This document shows positions 21,576 through 31,426 of a stretch of 64,000 nt of DNA, piece after piece. Where the stretch lies: assembly GCF_026015985.1 (NCBI RefSeq), contig NZ_CP110389.1:496001-560000 (forward strand). The letters run 5' to 3'. The notes beneath the pieces were generated by a model. The model did no database searches and was not told the DNA's origin. It was given only the letters and a program-made list of their open reading frames with translations. How positions within the stretch are numbered: the stretch's first letter is position 1; each line of letters starts with the position of its first letter. Made by a program: the position numbers and the translations under genes. The stretch is from Rhodopseudomonas sp. P2A-2r. Its GTDB lineage: Bacteria; Pseudomonadota; Alphaproteobacteria; Rhizobiales; Xanthobacteraceae.

Positions 21576-22252
21576 CCGATGCGATCCCGCTTGAGGCGTT
21601 CACCGACGTCCCGGATGTGCCGCGCGTAACGCCGCGCGACCGCTTGATGCAGGCGGCGACGCGGCTGTTCTGCAAGCACGGCATCAACGCCACCGGCATC
21701 GACGCCATCGTCCATGAAGCCGGGACGGCGAAAACCACCCTTTACAAGCTGTTCGGCTCCAAGAGCGATCTCGTCGAGGCCGTCCTGCTGTCCGAAAGCC
21801 GGATCTGGCGTGACTGGTTCGTCGCCGCCGTCGAAGTCGGCGGCTCTCCGCGGGCAAAGCTCGACTCCATCTTCCCGGTGCTGAAGAGCTGGTTCAGCGA
21901 GGAAGACTATTATGGCTGCGTGTTCATCAATGCGGTGGGCGAGCACGACAAGGATGAGACCCGGCTGCGTGCGATCACCCTGCAGCACAAGTCGTTCGTG
22001 CTCGATTACATTGCCGGTCTGGCTCGCGGCGCCGGCGCCGGCGATCCCGGCGCGCTCGCCCACCAGCTCGGCATCCTGATGGACGGCGCCATCGTCGCCG
22101 CGATGGTCACCCGCGACCCCGGGATTGCCGATTCGGCAGGCATCGCTGCCAATGCCCTGTTGAACGAAGCCTGTGGTCGGGCGCCCCGCAGATCCGCCCG
22201 GCGCTCCGCCACCAAGGCGTTGGCGACACAAGATAATTTTACCGTCCGCTAA
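21572..22252 (+). CDS. TetR/AcrR-family transcriptional regulator
   Basis: A 226-residue repressor. The N-terminal helix-turn-helix (residues about 22-68) reads RLMQAATRLFCKHGINATG then AKTTLYKLFGSKSDLVEAVL. The C-terminal ligand domain has DYYGCVFINAVGEHDKD, common in the YxaF/LmrA-like group. The tail (RAPRRSARRSATK) is basic and not conserved. It is divergent from the OsmC-flavoprotein-rhodanese genes and probably binds the palindrome at 21365-21380; the ligand is unknown. Start codon ATG at 21572 lacks a strong ribosome site. Confidence 0.88.
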   Translation: MTDAIPLEAFTDVPDVPRVTPRDRLMQAATRLFCKHGINATGIDAIVHEAGTAKTTLYKLFGSKSDLVEAVLLSESRIWRDWFVAAVEVGGSPRAKLDSIFPVLKSWFSEEDYYGCVFINAVGEHDKDETRLRAITLQHKSFVLDYIAGLARGAGAGDPGALAHQLGILMDGAIVAAMVTRDPGIADSAGIAANALLNEACGRAPRRSARRSATKALATQDNFTVR

Positions 22253-22409
22253 CCCCGATCCCATTCGCACAAGATGTTGAATTTCTATTCAGAGTTTCGC
22301 TCTTTTCGGCGGGTATATTTGGCTTAAATAGGTTAGAAGATCCGCCACTCCGGCCGCCGGGAAACTGATCGGCCTATTTCCGCGCGACGCTCATCATCAG
22401 GACGCAATC

Positions 22410-25391
22410 ATGTCTCGCCAGGACGCGAATGCCGCATTTGCCCTCTCCTCCTTTTTGCAGGGAGCCAATGCTACCTACATCGACGAACTCTATGCCCGCT
22501 TTGAGAAGGACCCCGCCTCGGTCGATCCCGAGTGGCAGGAGTTTTTCAAGAGCCTGAAGGACGCGCCTGCCGACGTGCAGAAGAATGCCCAGGGGCCGTC
22601 CTGGGAAAAGGCCAACTGGCCGCTGACGCCGAGTGACGATCTCACCTCCGCGCTCGACGGCAACTGGGCGCAGGTCGAGAAGGCGATGGGCGCCAAGATC
22701 GCGGCCAAGGCTGGTGCCGCCAAGTCCGACGGCGCCAAGGCGCAGAGCGCCGAGCCCGGCTCGCCGGACATTTTCCAGGCGACCCGCGATTCGGTCCGCG
22801 CGCTGATGCTGATCCGCGCATACCGCATGCGCGGCCACTTCCATGCCAATCTCGATCCGCTAGGCATCGAGGGCCAGAAGGACCACGAGGAACTCGATCC
22901 GCGTTCCTATGGCTTCAGCGATGCGGACTATGACCGCAAGATCTTCCTCGATCACGTGCTCGGCCTTGAATACGGCACGCTGCGCGAGATCGTCGCGATC
23001 TGCCAGCGCACCTATTGCCAGACGCTCGGCGTCGAATTCATGCACATCTCCAATCCCGCGCAGAAGTCGTGGATCCAGGAGCGCATCGAAGGGCCGGACA
23101 AGGAAATCAGCTTCACCCGCGAAGGCCGTCGCGCCATCCTGATGAAGCTGGTCGAGGCCGAAGGATTCGAGAAGTTCTGCGACGTCAAGTTCACCGGCAC
23201 CAAGCGCTTCGGTCTCGACGGTGCTGAGTCGCTGATCCCGGCGCTCGAGCAGATCATCAAGCGCGGCGGCAATCTCGGCGTCCGCGACATCGTGGTTGGC
23301 ATGCCGCACCGCGGCCGCCTCAACGTGCTGACCCAGGTGATGGGCAAGCCGCACCGCGCGCTGTTCCATGAATTCAAGGGCGGCTCAGCCAATCCCGACG
23401 AGGTCGAAGGCTCCGGCGACGTCAAGTACCACCTCGGTGCGTCGTCCGACCGCGAGTTCGACAACAACAAGATCCATCTGTCGCTGACTGCCAATCCATC
23501 GCATCTCGAGATCGTCGATCCCGTGGTGCTCGGCAAGGTGCGCGCCAAGCAGGACCAGAACGGCGATCCGCCGGACCAGCGCATTTCGGTGCTGCCGCTG
23601 CTGATGCATGGCGACGCGGCGTTCGCCGGCCAGGGCGTGGTTGCGGAATGCTTCGCGCTGTCCGACCTGAAGGGCTACCGCACCGGCGGTTCGATCCACT
23701 TCATCGTCAACAACCAGATCGGCTTCACCACCTATCCGCGCTACTCGCGCTCGTCGCCCTATCCGTCGGATGTGGCGAAGATGATCGATGCGCCGATCTT
23801 CCACGTCAACGGCGACGATCCGGAAGCGGTGGTGTTCGCCGCCAAGATCGCAATCGAATTCCGGCAGAAGTTCCACAAGCCTGTCGTCATCGACATGTTC
23901 TGCTATCGCCGCCACGGCCATAACGAAGGCGACGAGCCGGGCTTCACCCAGCCGGTGATGTACAAGAAGATCGGCGCGCATCCGTCGACGCTGGACATCT
24001 ATTCCAAGCGGCTGGTCGCCGACGGCGTGATGACCGATGGCGAGATCGAGAAGGCCAAGGCCGACTGGCGCGCCCGTCTCGACGCCGAGCTGGAAGCCGG
24101 CTCCGGTTACAAGCCGAACAAGGCCGACTGGCTCGACGGCAAGTGGGCAGGCTTCAAGTCGGCCGACCAGGAAGAGGATCCGCGCCGCGGCGTGACCGGC
24201 GTTGAGCTTGATGTGCTGAAGGATATCGGCAGGAAGATCACCAAGGTTCCCGACGGCTTCCGCGCTCATCGCACCGTCCTGCGCTATCTCGACAACCGCG
24301 CCAAGACCATTGACAGTGGCGCGGGCATCGATTGGGCAACCGGCGAGGCGCTGGCGTTCTGCTCGTTGATGGAGGAGGGCCACCACGTCCGCCTGTCTGG
24401 CCAGGACTCCGAGCGCGGCACCTTCTCGCAGCGCCACTCGGTGCTGTTTGATCAGGAAGACGAAAGTCGCTACACGCCGTTCAACCATCTCGGACCGAAG
24501 CAGGGCCACTACGAAGTCATCAACTCGCTGCTGTCCGAAGTCGCGGTGCTCGGTTTCGAATACGGCTATTCGCTGACCGAGCCGACGGCGCTGACCATGT
24601 GGGAAGCGCAGTTCGGCGACTTCGCCAACGGCGCTCAGGTGGTGTTCGACCAGTTCATCTCCTCGGGCGAACGCAAGTGGCTGCGCATGTCCGGCCTGGT
24701 CTGCCTGCTGCCCCACGGCTACGAAGGCCAGGGTCCGGAGCATTCCTCCGCGCGCCTCGAGCGCTTCCTGCAGATGTGCGCCGAAGACAACATGCAGGTG
24801 GTCAACGTCACCACGCCGGCGAACTATTTCCACGTGCTGCGTCGCCAGCTGAAGCGCGAGATCCGCAAGCCGCTGATCGTGATGACGCCGAAGTCGCTGC
24901 TGCGCCACAAGCGTGCGGTTTCGACCCTCGACGAGCTCGGCCCCGGCTCGACCTTCCACCGCATCCTGTTCGACGATGCAGAGAAGCTGCCGGACGAGAA
25001 GATCAAGCTTCAGCCCGACGCCAAGATCCGTCGCGTCGTGCTGTGCTCCGGCAAGGTCTATTACGACCTCTACGAGGAGCGCGAGAAACGCGGCGTCGAC
25101 GACATCTACCTGCTGCGCCTCGAGCAGCTCTATCCGGTGCCGCTGAAGGCGCTGGTGCAGGAACTGAGCCGTTTCAAGGGTGCGGAATTCGTCTGGTGTC
25201 AGGAAGAGCCGCGCAACATGGGCGCGTGGCACTTCATCGAGCCCTATCTCGAATGGGTGCTCAACCAGGTCAACGCCACCAACAAGCGTCCCCGTTACGC
25301 CGGGCGTGCGGCGTCTGCAGCCACCGCCACCGGCCTGATGTCCAAGCATCTCGCGCAGCTCAAGGCCTTCCTCGACGAGGCGCTGAGCTAA
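22410..25391 (+). CDS. sucA: 2-oxoglutarate dehydrogenase E1 component
   Basis: A 993-residue thiamine-diphosphate enzyme, the E1 subunit of the 2-oxoglutarate dehydrogenase complex, which decarboxylates 2-oxoglutarate and passes succinyl to E2. The N-terminus (FLQGANATYIDELYARFEKD) is the E2-binding segment. The ThDP region has MPHRGRLNVL, GDAAFAGQGVVAE and NNQIGFTT; the C-terminal transketolase-like half has HGYEGQGPEHSSARLERFLQ. Length is normal and the frame unbroken. It heads the sucA-sucB-SDR-lpd block. The 157-bp gap before it likely holds the promoter. Confidence 0.97.
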   Translation: MSRQDANAAFALSSFLQGANATYIDELYARFEKDPASVDPEWQEFFKSLKDAPADVQKNAQGPSWEKANWPLTPSDDLTSALDGNWAQVEKAMGAKIAAKAGAAKSDGAKAQSAEPGSPDIFQATRDSVRALMLIRAYRMRGHFHANLDPLGIEGQKDHEELDPRSYGFSDADYDRKIFLDHVLGLEYGTLREIVAICQRTYCQTLGVEFMHISNPAQKSWIQERIEGPDKEISFTREGRRAILMKLVEAEGFEKFCDVKFTGTKRFGLDGAESLIPALEQIIKRGGNLGVRDIVVGMPHRGRLNVLTQVMGKPHRALFHEFKGGSANPDEVEGSGDVKYHLGASSDREFDNNKIHLSLTANPSHLEIVDPVVLGKVRAKQDQNGDPPDQRISVLPLLMHGDAAFAGQGVVAECFALSDLKGYRTGGSIHFIVNNQIGFTTYPRYSRSSPYPSDVAKMIDAPIFHVNGDDPEAVVFAAKIAIEFRQKFHKPVVIDMFCYRRHGHNEGDEPGFTQPVMYKKIGAHPSTLDIYSKRLVADGVMTDGEIEKAKADWRARLDAELEAGSGYKPNKADWLDGKWAGFKSADQEEDPRRGVTGVELDVLKDIGRKITKVPDGFRAHRTVLRYLDNRAKTIDSGAGIDWATGEALAFCSLMEEGHHVRLSGQDSERGTFSQRHSVLFDQEDESRYTPFNHLGPKQGHYEVINSLLSEVAVLGFEYGYSLTEPTALTMWEAQFGDFANGAQVVFDQFISSGERKWLRMSGLVCLLPHGYEGQGPEHSSARLERFLQMCAEDNMQVVNVTTPANYFHVLRRQLKREIRKPLIVMTPKSLLRHKRAVSTLDELGPGSTFHRILFDDAEKLPDEKIKLQPDAKIRRVVLCSGKVYYDLYEEREKRGVDDIYLLRLEQLYPVPLKALVQELSRFKGAEFVWCQEEPRNMGAWHFIEPYLEWVLNQVNATNKRPRYAGRAASAATATGLMSKHLAQLKAFLDEALS

Positions 25392-25408
25392 CCATCCGCA
25401 TTTCGGCG

Positions 25409-25430
25409 ATGCCCCGCGTCAGCGGGGCAT
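25409..25430 (+). terminator. Hairpin between sucA and sucB
   Basis: A 9-bp stem (ATGCCCCGC with GCGGGGCAT) and a GTCA loop, 18 bp after the sucA stop, with no T-run. It may attenuate read-through or stabilise the sucA message rather than end it, since sucB has no obvious separate promoter. Confidence 0.5.
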
Positions 25431-25460
25431 TCGCGCACCCGCATCACTCGATCGAATTCA

Positions 25461-25494
25461 GGCGTGGATGGCCGGACAAGCCCCGCCATGACGC
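25461..25494. repeat. Short dispersed repeat GCGTGGATGGCCGG (copy 1, inverted)
   Basis: GGCGTGGATGGCCGGACAAG followed by CCCCGCCATGACGC is the reverse complement of the unit at 26772-26806, and is related to that at 38374-38402. It lies 15 bp before the sucB start. Confidence 0.6.
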
Positions 25495-25509
25495 AAGAGG
25501 AAAGATACA

Positions 25510-26760
25510 ATGACTGAAATTCGTGTTCCCACGCTCGGCGAGTCCGTCACCGAAGCCACCATCGGCAAGTGGTTCAAGAAGGCCGGCGATTCCGTGGCCG
25601 TCGACGAGCCCTTGGTTGAACTCGAAACCGACAAGGTGACGATCGAAGTGCCGGCGCCCTCCGCCGGCATCCTCGGCGAGATCGTCGCCAAGGATGGCGA
25701 GACCGTCGCCGTCGGCGCGCTGCTCGGCCAGATCACTGATGGCGCCGCCGGCGCCAAGGCCGCTCCTGCTGCTGCGCCCGCAAAGGCCGCCGCTCCGGCC
25801 CCTGCCGCGGCTCCGGCTGCTGCCGCACCCGCGCCGGCCCAGAAGTCCGCGCCGGTCGATGCGCCGCTGGCCCCGTCGGTGCGCAAGATTTCTGCCGAGA
25901 GCGGCGTCGACGCAGCCACCGTGCCGGGCTCCGGCAAGGACGGGCGCGTCACCAAGGGCGACATGCTGGCCGCCATCGAGAAGGCGGCTTCCGCGCCGAC
26001 CCCGGTCAACCAGCCCGCCGCTGCCGTGCAGGTCCGCGCGCCGTCGCCGGCCGATGACGCCGCCCGCGAAGAGCGCGTCAAGATGACCCGTCTGCGCCAG
26101 ACTATCGCGCGCCGCCTCAAGGATGTGCAGAACACCGCCGCCATGCTCACGACCTTCAACGAGGTCGACATGAGCCACATCATGGCGCTGCGCAGCCAGT
26201 ACAAGGACGTGTTCGAGAAGAAGCACGGCGCCAAGCTCGGCTTCATGGGCTTCTTCACCAAGGCCTGCGTGCAGGCGCTGAAGGACATTCCGGCGGCGAA
26301 TGCCGAGATCGACGGCACCGACCTGATCTACAAGAACTACTATCACGTCGGCGTCGCCGTCGGCACCGACAAGGGCCTCGTGGTCCCCGTGGTGCGCGAC
26401 TGCGACAGTAAGTCGATTTCGGATATCGAGAAGACCATCGCGGATTTCGGCAAACGCGCCCGCGACGGCCAGCTCAAGATCGACGAAATGCAGGGCGGCA
26501 CCTTCACCATCACCAATGGCGGCATCTACGGTTCGCTGATGTCGACCCCGATCCTGAATGCGCCGCAGTCCGCCATCCTCGGCATGCACAAGATCCAGGA
26601 GCGTCCGGTCGCCATCGCCGGCAAGGTCGAGATTCGCCCGATGATGTATCTGGCGCTCAGCTACGATCATCGCGTGATCGACGGCAAGGAAGCCGTGACG
26701 TTCCTGGTCCGCGTCAAGGAAAGCCTGGAAGATCCCGCGCGTCTCGTTCTGGATCTCTGA
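25510..26760 (+). CDS. sucB: Dihydrolipoyllysine succinyltransferase, E2 of 2-oxoglutarate dehydrogenase
   Basis: A 416-residue E2. The lipoyl domain carries Lys42 in [12 protein letters not shown]; a long Ala/Pro linker follows (about 80-115). The E3/E1-binding domain has [14 protein letters not shown] and [14 protein letters not shown]; the catalytic domain has His387 and Asp391 in [12 protein letters not shown]. It moves succinyl from lipoate to CoA. Between sucA and lpd, so the three complex subunits are co-located, with an SDR gene inserted between sucB and lpd. Confidence 0.97.
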   Translation: MTEIRVPTLGESVTEATIGKWFKKAGDSVAVDEPLVELETDKVTIEVPAPSAGILGEIVAKDGETVAVGALLGQITDGAAGAKAAPAAAPAKAAAPAPAAAPAAAAPAPAQKSAPVDAPLAPSVRKISAESGVDAATVPGSGKDGRVTKGDMLAAIEKAASAPTPVNQPAAAVQVRAPSPADDAAREERVKMTRLRQTIARRLKDVQNTAAMLTTFNEVDMSHIMALRSQYKDVFEKKHGAKLGFMGFFTKACVQALKDIPAANAEIDGTDLIYKNYYHVGVAVGTDKGLVVPVVRDCDSKSISDIEKTIADFGKRARDGQLKIDEMQGGTFTITNGGIYGSLMSTPILNAPQSAILGMHKIQERPVAIAGKVEIRPMMYLALSYDHRVIDGKEAVTFLVRVKESLEDPARLVLDL

Positions 26761-26771
26761 TCAAATCCATC

Positions 26772-26806
26772 GCGTCATGGCCGGGCTTGCCCCGGCCATC
26801 CACGCC
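26772..26806. repeat. Short dispersed repeat GCGTGGATGGCCGG (copy 2)
   Basis: GCGTCATGGCCGGGCTTGCC then CCGGCCATCCACGCC, an imperfect palindrome directly after the sucB stop. With copy 1 it brackets the sucB gene in inverted orientation. Confidence 0.6.
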
Positions 26807-26886
26807 TGCCTCCGTTTGCCGGCAAGATGTGGATGCCCGCCAACAGAACGGGCGTGACGGCGCCAATCGAAGCCGGAGCTGCTTGC

Positions 26887-27642
26887 ATGAGTGCTGACCC
26901 CAACAGCGTCGTCATCATCACCGGCGGCAGTCGCGGCATCGGCCGCGCCGCTGCGTTGAAGGCCGCTGCCGCCGGCTTCAAGGTCGTCGTCGGCTATGCC
27001 AGCAACGAGGCGGCGGCGAATGAAGTCGTGGCGGCGATCGAAGCCGGCAATGGCAAGGCGATCGCCGTGAAATGCGACGTCGGCAGCGAGGCCGACATCC
27101 TGGCGCTGTTCAAGGCGGCCGACGCCTTCGGTCCGCTCGGCGCGCTGGTCAACAATGCCGGCATTGTCGGCCCCTCCATTCGCGTCGAGGACATGACCGC
27201 CGAGCGCATCGCGCGCATGCTGGCAGTCAACGTCACCGGCAGCTTTCTGTGCGCCCGCGAGGCAGTGAAGCGCTTGTCGACCAAGCATGGCGGCCAGGGC
27301 GGCGTCATCGTCAACCTGTCGTCGGTGGCGGCGAAGCTTGGCGCGGCAAACACCTATGTCGACTACGCGGCCTCGAAGGGCGCCATCGACACCTTTACCG
27401 TCGGCCTGTCCCAGGAGGTCGCCAACGAAGGCATTCGTGTCGTCGGCATCAGGCCCGGCCTGATCGACACCGAGATCCACGCGTCCGGCGGCGAGCCCGA
27501 TCGCGCGCATCGCATGGCCGGCCTCGTGCCGATGAAACGCGTCGGCACCGCCGATGAAATCGCCAACGCCATCGTCTGGCTTCTGTCGGACGAGGCGTCC
27601 TACGTCACCTCATCCATTCTCGACGTGTCCGGCGGCCGCTAG
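26887..27642 (+). CDS. SDR-family oxidoreductase between sucB and lpd
   Basis: A 251-residue classical short-chain dehydrogenase: cofactor loop TGGSRGIGRA (residues about 12-21), NNAGIVG, catalytic Ser in NLSSVAAK, Tyr-x-x-x-Lys in YAASKGAID, and the C-terminal SSILDVSGGR. The residue after the second beta strand (GYASNEAA, no acidic residue) favours NADP(H). Related proteins are often annotated as glucose 1-dehydrogenase or 3-oxoacyl-ACP reductase; the substrate is not known. The position inside the 2-oxoglutarate dehydrogenase block suggests co-expression with central metabolism. Start MSADPNSVVI gives the usual length. Confidence 0.88.
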   Translation: MSADPNSVVIITGGSRGIGRAAALKAAAAGFKVVVGYASNEAAANEVVAAIEAGNGKAIAVKCDVGSEADILALFKAADAFGPLGALVNNAGIVGPSIRVEDMTAERIARMLAVNVTGSFLCAREAVKRLSTKHGGQGGVIVNLSSVAAKLGAANTYVDYAASKGAIDTFTVGLSQEVANEGIRVVGIRPGLIDTEIHASGGEPDRAHRMAGLVPMKRVGTADEIANAIVWLLSDEASYVTSSILDVSGGR

Positions 27643-27681
27643 GTCGTCGACACCCCATCTATCTGAAGACAGGATCTCACC

Positions 27682-29085
27682 ATGGCCTCCTACGATCTCA
27701 TCATCATCGGCACCGGTCCCGGCGGCTATGTCTGCGCGATCCGCGCGGCGCAGCTTGGCATGAAGGTCGCCGTCGTCGAGAAAAACGCCACCCTTGGCGG
27801 CACCTGCCTGAACATCGGCTGCATGCCGTCGAAGGCGCTGCTCCATGCCTCCGAAATGTTCGAGGAGGCCGGTCATGGCTTCGCCAAGATGGGCATCAAG
27901 GTGCCCGCGCCGACGATCGACCTGCCGCAGCTGATGACCTTCAAGCAGCAGGGCATCGACGGCAACGTCAAGGGCGTCGACTTCCTGATGAAGAAGAACA
28001 AGGTCGACGTGGTGATGGGCACCGGCAAGGTGCTCGGAACCGGCAAGGTCGAGGTCAAGGGCGCCGACGGCAAGACCCAGGTGCTGGAAACCAAGAATAT
28101 CGTGATCGCCACCGGCTCCGACGTGACCCGGCTGAAGGGCATCGAGATCGACGAGAAGCGCATTGTCTCGTCCACTGGCGCCCTGTCGCTCGACAAGGTG
28201 CCGGAGAAGATGATCGTGGTCGGCGCCGGCGTGATCGGCCTCGAGCTCGGCTCTGTGTGGCGCCGCCTCGGCGCTGAAGTTACCGTGGTGGAATTCCTCG
28301 ACCGCATCCTGCCCGGCATGGACGGCGAGGTCGCGAAGTCCTTCCAGCGCATCCTCGAGAAGCAGGGCTTTGTCTTCAAGCTCGGCGCCAAGGTCACCAG
28401 CATCGATTCGTCAGGCAAGCGGCTGAAGGCGCAGGTCGAGCCTGCCGCCGGCGGCGCGGCGGAGACCATCGAGGCCGATGTCGTCCTGGTGGCGGTCGGC
28501 CGCATTCCATACACTGAAGGCCTCGGGCTGAAGGAAGCCGGCGTGGTGCTCGATGAGCGCGGCCGGGTCAAGACCGACGCCCATTTCGCGACCAGCGTGA
28601 AGGGCATCTATGCCATCGGCGACGTCGTCGTCGGTCCGATGCTGGCGCACAAGGCCGAGGACGAAGGCGTCGCCTGCGCCGAGATCCTCGCCGGCCAGGC
28701 CGGTCATGTGAACTATGATGTCATCCCCGGCGTCGTCTACACCACGCCCGAAGTGGCTTCGGTCGGCAAGACTGAGGAAGAGCTGAAGCAGGCCGGCATC
28801 GCCTATACCGTCGGCAAGTTTCCGTTCACCGCCAACGGTCGCGCCAAGGTCAATCAGAGCACCGATGGCTTCGTGAAGATTCTCGCAGATGCGAAGACCG
28901 ACCGCGTGCTCGGCGTGCACATCATTGGCCTCGAGGCCGGCGAGTTGATCCACGAGGCCTGCGTGCTGATGGAATTCGGCGGCTCCGCCGAGGATCTGGC
29001 GCGCACCTGCCACGCCCATCCGACCCGGTCCGAGGCGGTCAAGGAAGCCGCGCTTGCGGTGGGCAAACGCGCCATCCATATGTGA
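27682..29085 (+). CDS. lpd: Dihydrolipoyl dehydrogenase (E3)
   Basis: A 467-residue flavoprotein that reoxidises dihydrolipoyl groups of the 2-oxoglutarate (and possibly pyruvate) dehydrogenase complex with NAD. FAD motif [17 protein letters not shown], redox-active disulfide Cys42/Cys47 in [16 protein letters not shown] motif [14 protein letters not shown], and the catalytic His-Glu in HAHPTRSEA. Unbroken and of standard length. Last of the sucA-sucB-SDR-lpd set; a small membrane protein follows within 40 bp. Confidence 0.97.
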   Translation: MASYDLIIIGTGPGGYVCAIRAAQLGMKVAVVEKNATLGGTCLNIGCMPSKALLHASEMFEEAGHGFAKMGIKVPAPTIDLPQLMTFKQQGIDGNVKGVDFLMKKNKVDVVMGTGKVLGTGKVEVKGADGKTQVLETKNIVIATGSDVTRLKGIEIDEKRIVSSTGALSLDKVPEKMIVVGAGVIGLELGSVWRRLGAEVTVVEFLDRILPGMDGEVAKSFQRILEKQGFVFKLGAKVTSIDSSGKRLKAQVEPAAGGAAETIEADVVLVAVGRIPYTEGLGLKEAGVVLDERGRVKTDAHFATSVKGIYAIGDVVVGPMLAHKAEDEGVACAEILAGQAGHVNYDVIPGVVYTTPEVASVGKTEEELKQAGIAYTVGKFPFTANGRAKVNQSTDGFVKILADAKTDRVLGVHIIGLEAGELIHEACVLMEFGGSAEDLARTCHAHPTRSEAVKEAALAVGKRAIHM

Positions 29086-29124
29086 ATGGCGTCCGGCGCA
29101 GCGCCGGGCGGGGGACAACGCGCG

Positions 29125-29652
29125 ATGATGCGTCGCCTGCTTCAACCGTTTCTGGTGCTGCTTGCGCTGATCTTCTTGATCGAGGCGTGGCTGTGGGATC
29201 ATCTCGAGCCCATTGTCGCGCGCGTCGTGGCACTGATTCCGCTGCGCGCGTTCAAGGCGTGGCTGGCAGCGTGCGTCAACCGGCTGTCGCCGGCGCAGAC
29301 GCTGGTGGTATTCGCGATCCCGTTGCTGCTGCTGTTTCCGCTGAAACTGGTCGAGGTCTGGCTGCTCACGCACCACTACTGGATCGCTGCCATCGCGCTG
29401 ATTGTGGCGTCGAAGTTCATCGGTCTCGGTGTGCTGGCCTTCATCTTCGACGTGACGCGGTCGAAGCTGTTGCAACTGGTCTGGTTCCGCAGGCTGTATG
29501 AGTTGATCCTCGATATTCGCCGCCGCGCCGGCGAGCTGGTCGCGCCCGTCACGGCGCGGATCAAATCGATCATGACGATGGTTCGCTCCGGCTCGTCATC
29601 GCGCTGGCTGCGGATGATCCAGCGTATGCGCAGCCGCGCCCATGCCAGGTAG
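29125..29652 (+). CDS. Small membrane protein of unknown function downstream of lpd
   Basis: About 175 residues. Two or three hydrophobic segments are visible: residues about 5-20 (FLVLLALIFLIEAWLW), 55-75 (TLVVFAIPLLLLFPLKL) and 85-105 (IAAIALIVASKFIGLGVLAF). The C-terminal third is soluble and strongly basic, ending SRWLRMIQRMRSRAHAR. I do not recognise a characterised family. Start at MMRRLLQPF is preceded by GGGGGA; an ATG right after the lpd stop (29086) would add 13 residues. Probably co-transcribed with lpd, and with the hydrolase 19 bp downstream. Confidence 0.7.
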   Translation: MMRRLLQPFLVLLALIFLIEAWLWDHLEPIVARVVALIPLRAFKAWLAACVNRLSPAQTLVVFAIPLLLLFPLKLVEVWLLTHHYWIAAIALIVASKFIGLGVLAFIFDVTRSKLLQLVWFRRLYELILDIRRRAGELVAPVTARIKSIMTMVRSGSSSRWLRMIQRMRSRAHAR

Positions 29653-29671
29653 GTCGTAACGGGAGGTCGTC

Positions 29672-30571
29672 GTGGCTGAACTTGCCCGCGTGCGAACGTC
29701 GCTGCTTGATGTCGCCTATGAGCACAGCGGCCCGGAAGGCACCCTGCCGGTTCTCCTGCTGCACGGTTTTCCCTACGATGTCCGCGGCTATGACGATGCC
29801 GTGGCGCTGATCAACGCTGCCGGCTATCGCACGATCGTGCCCTATTTGCGCGGCTACGGCCCGACGCGATTCCTTTCCGCAGACACCATCCGTTCCGGCC
29901 AGCAGGCCGCGCTGGGCGAGGATTTGCTGGAATTGATGGATGCGCTGCGGATCGAAAGAGCGGTCGTGTCCGGCTATGACTGGGGCGGCCGCGCCGCTTG
30001 CGTGGTGTCGGCGCTGTGGCCGGAGCGGGTCCACGGTCTCGTCAGTTGCACCGCCTACAACGTTCAGGACATCCCGAATTCCGCGCGGCCGGCCGACCCC
30101 GAGCAGGAAGCGCGCATGTGGTATGTCTGGTACTTCAACACCGAGCGCGGCCGCAATGGCTTGACGCAGAACCGTGCGGCGGTGGCGAAGCTGCTGTGGA
30201 AGATGTGGTCGCCGTCATGGGCGTTCGACGACGCCACTTTTGCCCGCTCGGCATCGGCCTTCGACAACGACGATTTCGTCGATGTCGTGATCCACTCCTA
30301 CCAACATCGCACGGGCAGTGTGGCTGGCGATCCGCGCTATCTACTGTCGGAAACCCGTCTCGCCGCACAACCGGCCATCGATGTCCCGACCATCGCGCTG
30401 CACGGCGCCGATGACAATGTGATGCCGGTGCATGGTTCGGATAATCACGGCCGGCATTTTACGTCGGACTATGAGCGTCGTGTCCTGCCCGGTGTCGGCC
30501 ACAACGTGCCGCAGGAAGATCCGCGTGCATTTGCGGATGCTGTGATCGAGATGTGCAGGAAGCAGGCGTAG
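29672..30571 (+). CDS. Alpha/beta hydrolase, epoxide hydrolase/haloalkane dehalogenase-like
   Basis: A 299-residue alpha/beta hydrolase. Oxyanion motif LLHGFPYDVRGYD; nucleophile elbow SGYDWGGRAA with Asp rather than Ser, placing it with epoxide hydrolases and haloalkane dehalogenases; then a helical cap (YVWYFNTERGRNG), an acidic residue in HGADDNVMP, and catalytic His in LPGVGHNVPQEDP. It probably opens an epoxide or removes a halide from a small molecule; the substrate is unknown. A GTG start at 29672 follows a GGGAGG site and is convincing. Distantly coupled to the upstream membrane gene. Confidence 0.85.
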   Translation: MAELARVRTSLLDVAYEHSGPEGTLPVLLLHGFPYDVRGYDDAVALINAAGYRTIVPYLRGYGPTRFLSADTIRSGQQAALGEDLLELMDALRIERAVVSGYDWGGRAACVVSALWPERVHGLVSCTAYNVQDIPNSARPADPEQEARMWYVWYFNTERGRNGLTQNRAAVAKLLWKMWSPSWAFDDATFARSASAFDNDDFVDVVIHSYQHRTGSVAGDPRYLLSETRLAAQPAIDVPTIALHGADDNVMPVHGSDNHGRHFTSDYERRVLPGVGHNVPQEDPRAFADAVIEMCRKQA

Positions 30572-30582
30572 TTGTGTTTCCC

Positions 30583-30722
30583 GGGCGCGCAGCAGCACGA
30601 AGTGCTGCTGCTCAGAACCGGGATCGTTTCAAACGCCGGCGCCCGGAACGGCCCCGGCTCTGCGAAGCAACACTGCCGCGCGAAGCTTCGCTTCGCTAGG
30701 TTGCATCGCGCCCGGGGCAAGC
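30583..30722. repeat. Long imperfect palindrome, second repeat family (copy 2)
   Basis: About 140 bp starting CCCGGGCGCGCAGCAGCACG, with CAGAACCGGGATCG inside and GCATCGCGCCCGGGGCAAGC at the end; arranged like the unit at 18400-18541. It separates two convergent genes (hydrolase and DUF4337). Confidence 0.6.
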
Positions 30723-30729
30723 GAGTAGC

Positions 30730-31320
30730 TCACATCAGATGCACGGCGTGCGGCGCGAACAGGCCGATCAGGGTGAAGGCGATGCCGGCGATGGCGAGGA
30801 AGCCGGACACATAGGCCAATGCGATCATGCCGGTGATGATAGTGGCCGACGCCAGCACGATGCCGATCTGGAACGCCGCAGAGGCGACCTCGTAATGATG
30901 ATAGCGGGCCATCGCCAAGTCGCGGGCGTGCTCGGCTTCCTTGGCGCGGGCGGCGAGCTGCTCCGAGCCTTCGCCGGTCTCCGGCTCCGAACGGTAGCGG
31001 TCCGCCGTCTTCTTCCAGTCCTCGATCTGCTTGGTCAGCGCGGCCTTGGCGGCATCGTCGCCCATCTGGCCGAGGCTCAAGCGGGCCTGGTCCGAGGTCG
31101 CCTGCACCACGGTGCGGCGGATGCTCTTGGCCTGGAAGAACGCCCACAGGTTGGACGCCTCGACGTTCTTGCTGATGGATTCGGTCTGCGCGCCCTTGCC
31201 GAGGGTTTCCGACAGCGCCAGGAACAGCGCGATCACCGCAATCAGCAACGCGATGTTCTTGTTCGATCCGGATGCATGCTCGGCGTGTTCGGCGTGCTCC
31301 ATACTCTCGTGCGCGCTCAT
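30730..31320 (-). CDS. DUF4337 membrane protein
   Basis: A 196-residue protein matching DUF4337: N-terminal His/Glu-rich HESMEHAEHAEHASG, a transmembrane helix (NIALLIAVIALFLALSETL), a soluble region with KNVEASNLWAFFQAKSIRRT, and two C-terminal helices (IGIVLASATIITGMIAL and FLAIAGIAFTLIGLF). Function unknown. Start at MSAHESMEH follows GGAGAGGGG. In this sequence it is in frame with the end of xerC because that gene lacks a stop; the fusion is explained by one missing base at 31430-31433. The HAEHAEHA segment might bind metal. Confidence 0.85.
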   Translation of the reverse strand: MSAHESMEHAEHAEHASGSNKNIALLIAVIALFLALSETLGKGAQTESISKNVEASNLWAFFQAKSIRRTVVQATSDQARLSLGQMGDDAAKAALTKQIEDWKKTADRYRSEPETGEGSEQLAARAKEAEHARDLAMARYHHYEVASAAFQIGIVLASATIITGMIALAYVSGFLAIAGIAFTLIGLFAPHAVHLM

Positions 31321-31426
31321 CGGGGACCCCTCTCCGGTTGATTGGAACACCGATTTGACCGAACCGGGCGCGCCGCGCAAGGGGCTGCCGGATGACGATT
31401 GGACGACACCCGAACGCCAGACGTGC

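Noticed and set aside
23385..25349. 654-codon minus-strand frame opposite sucA
   Set aside because: Antisense of sucA; composition typical of reversed high-GC coding DNA.
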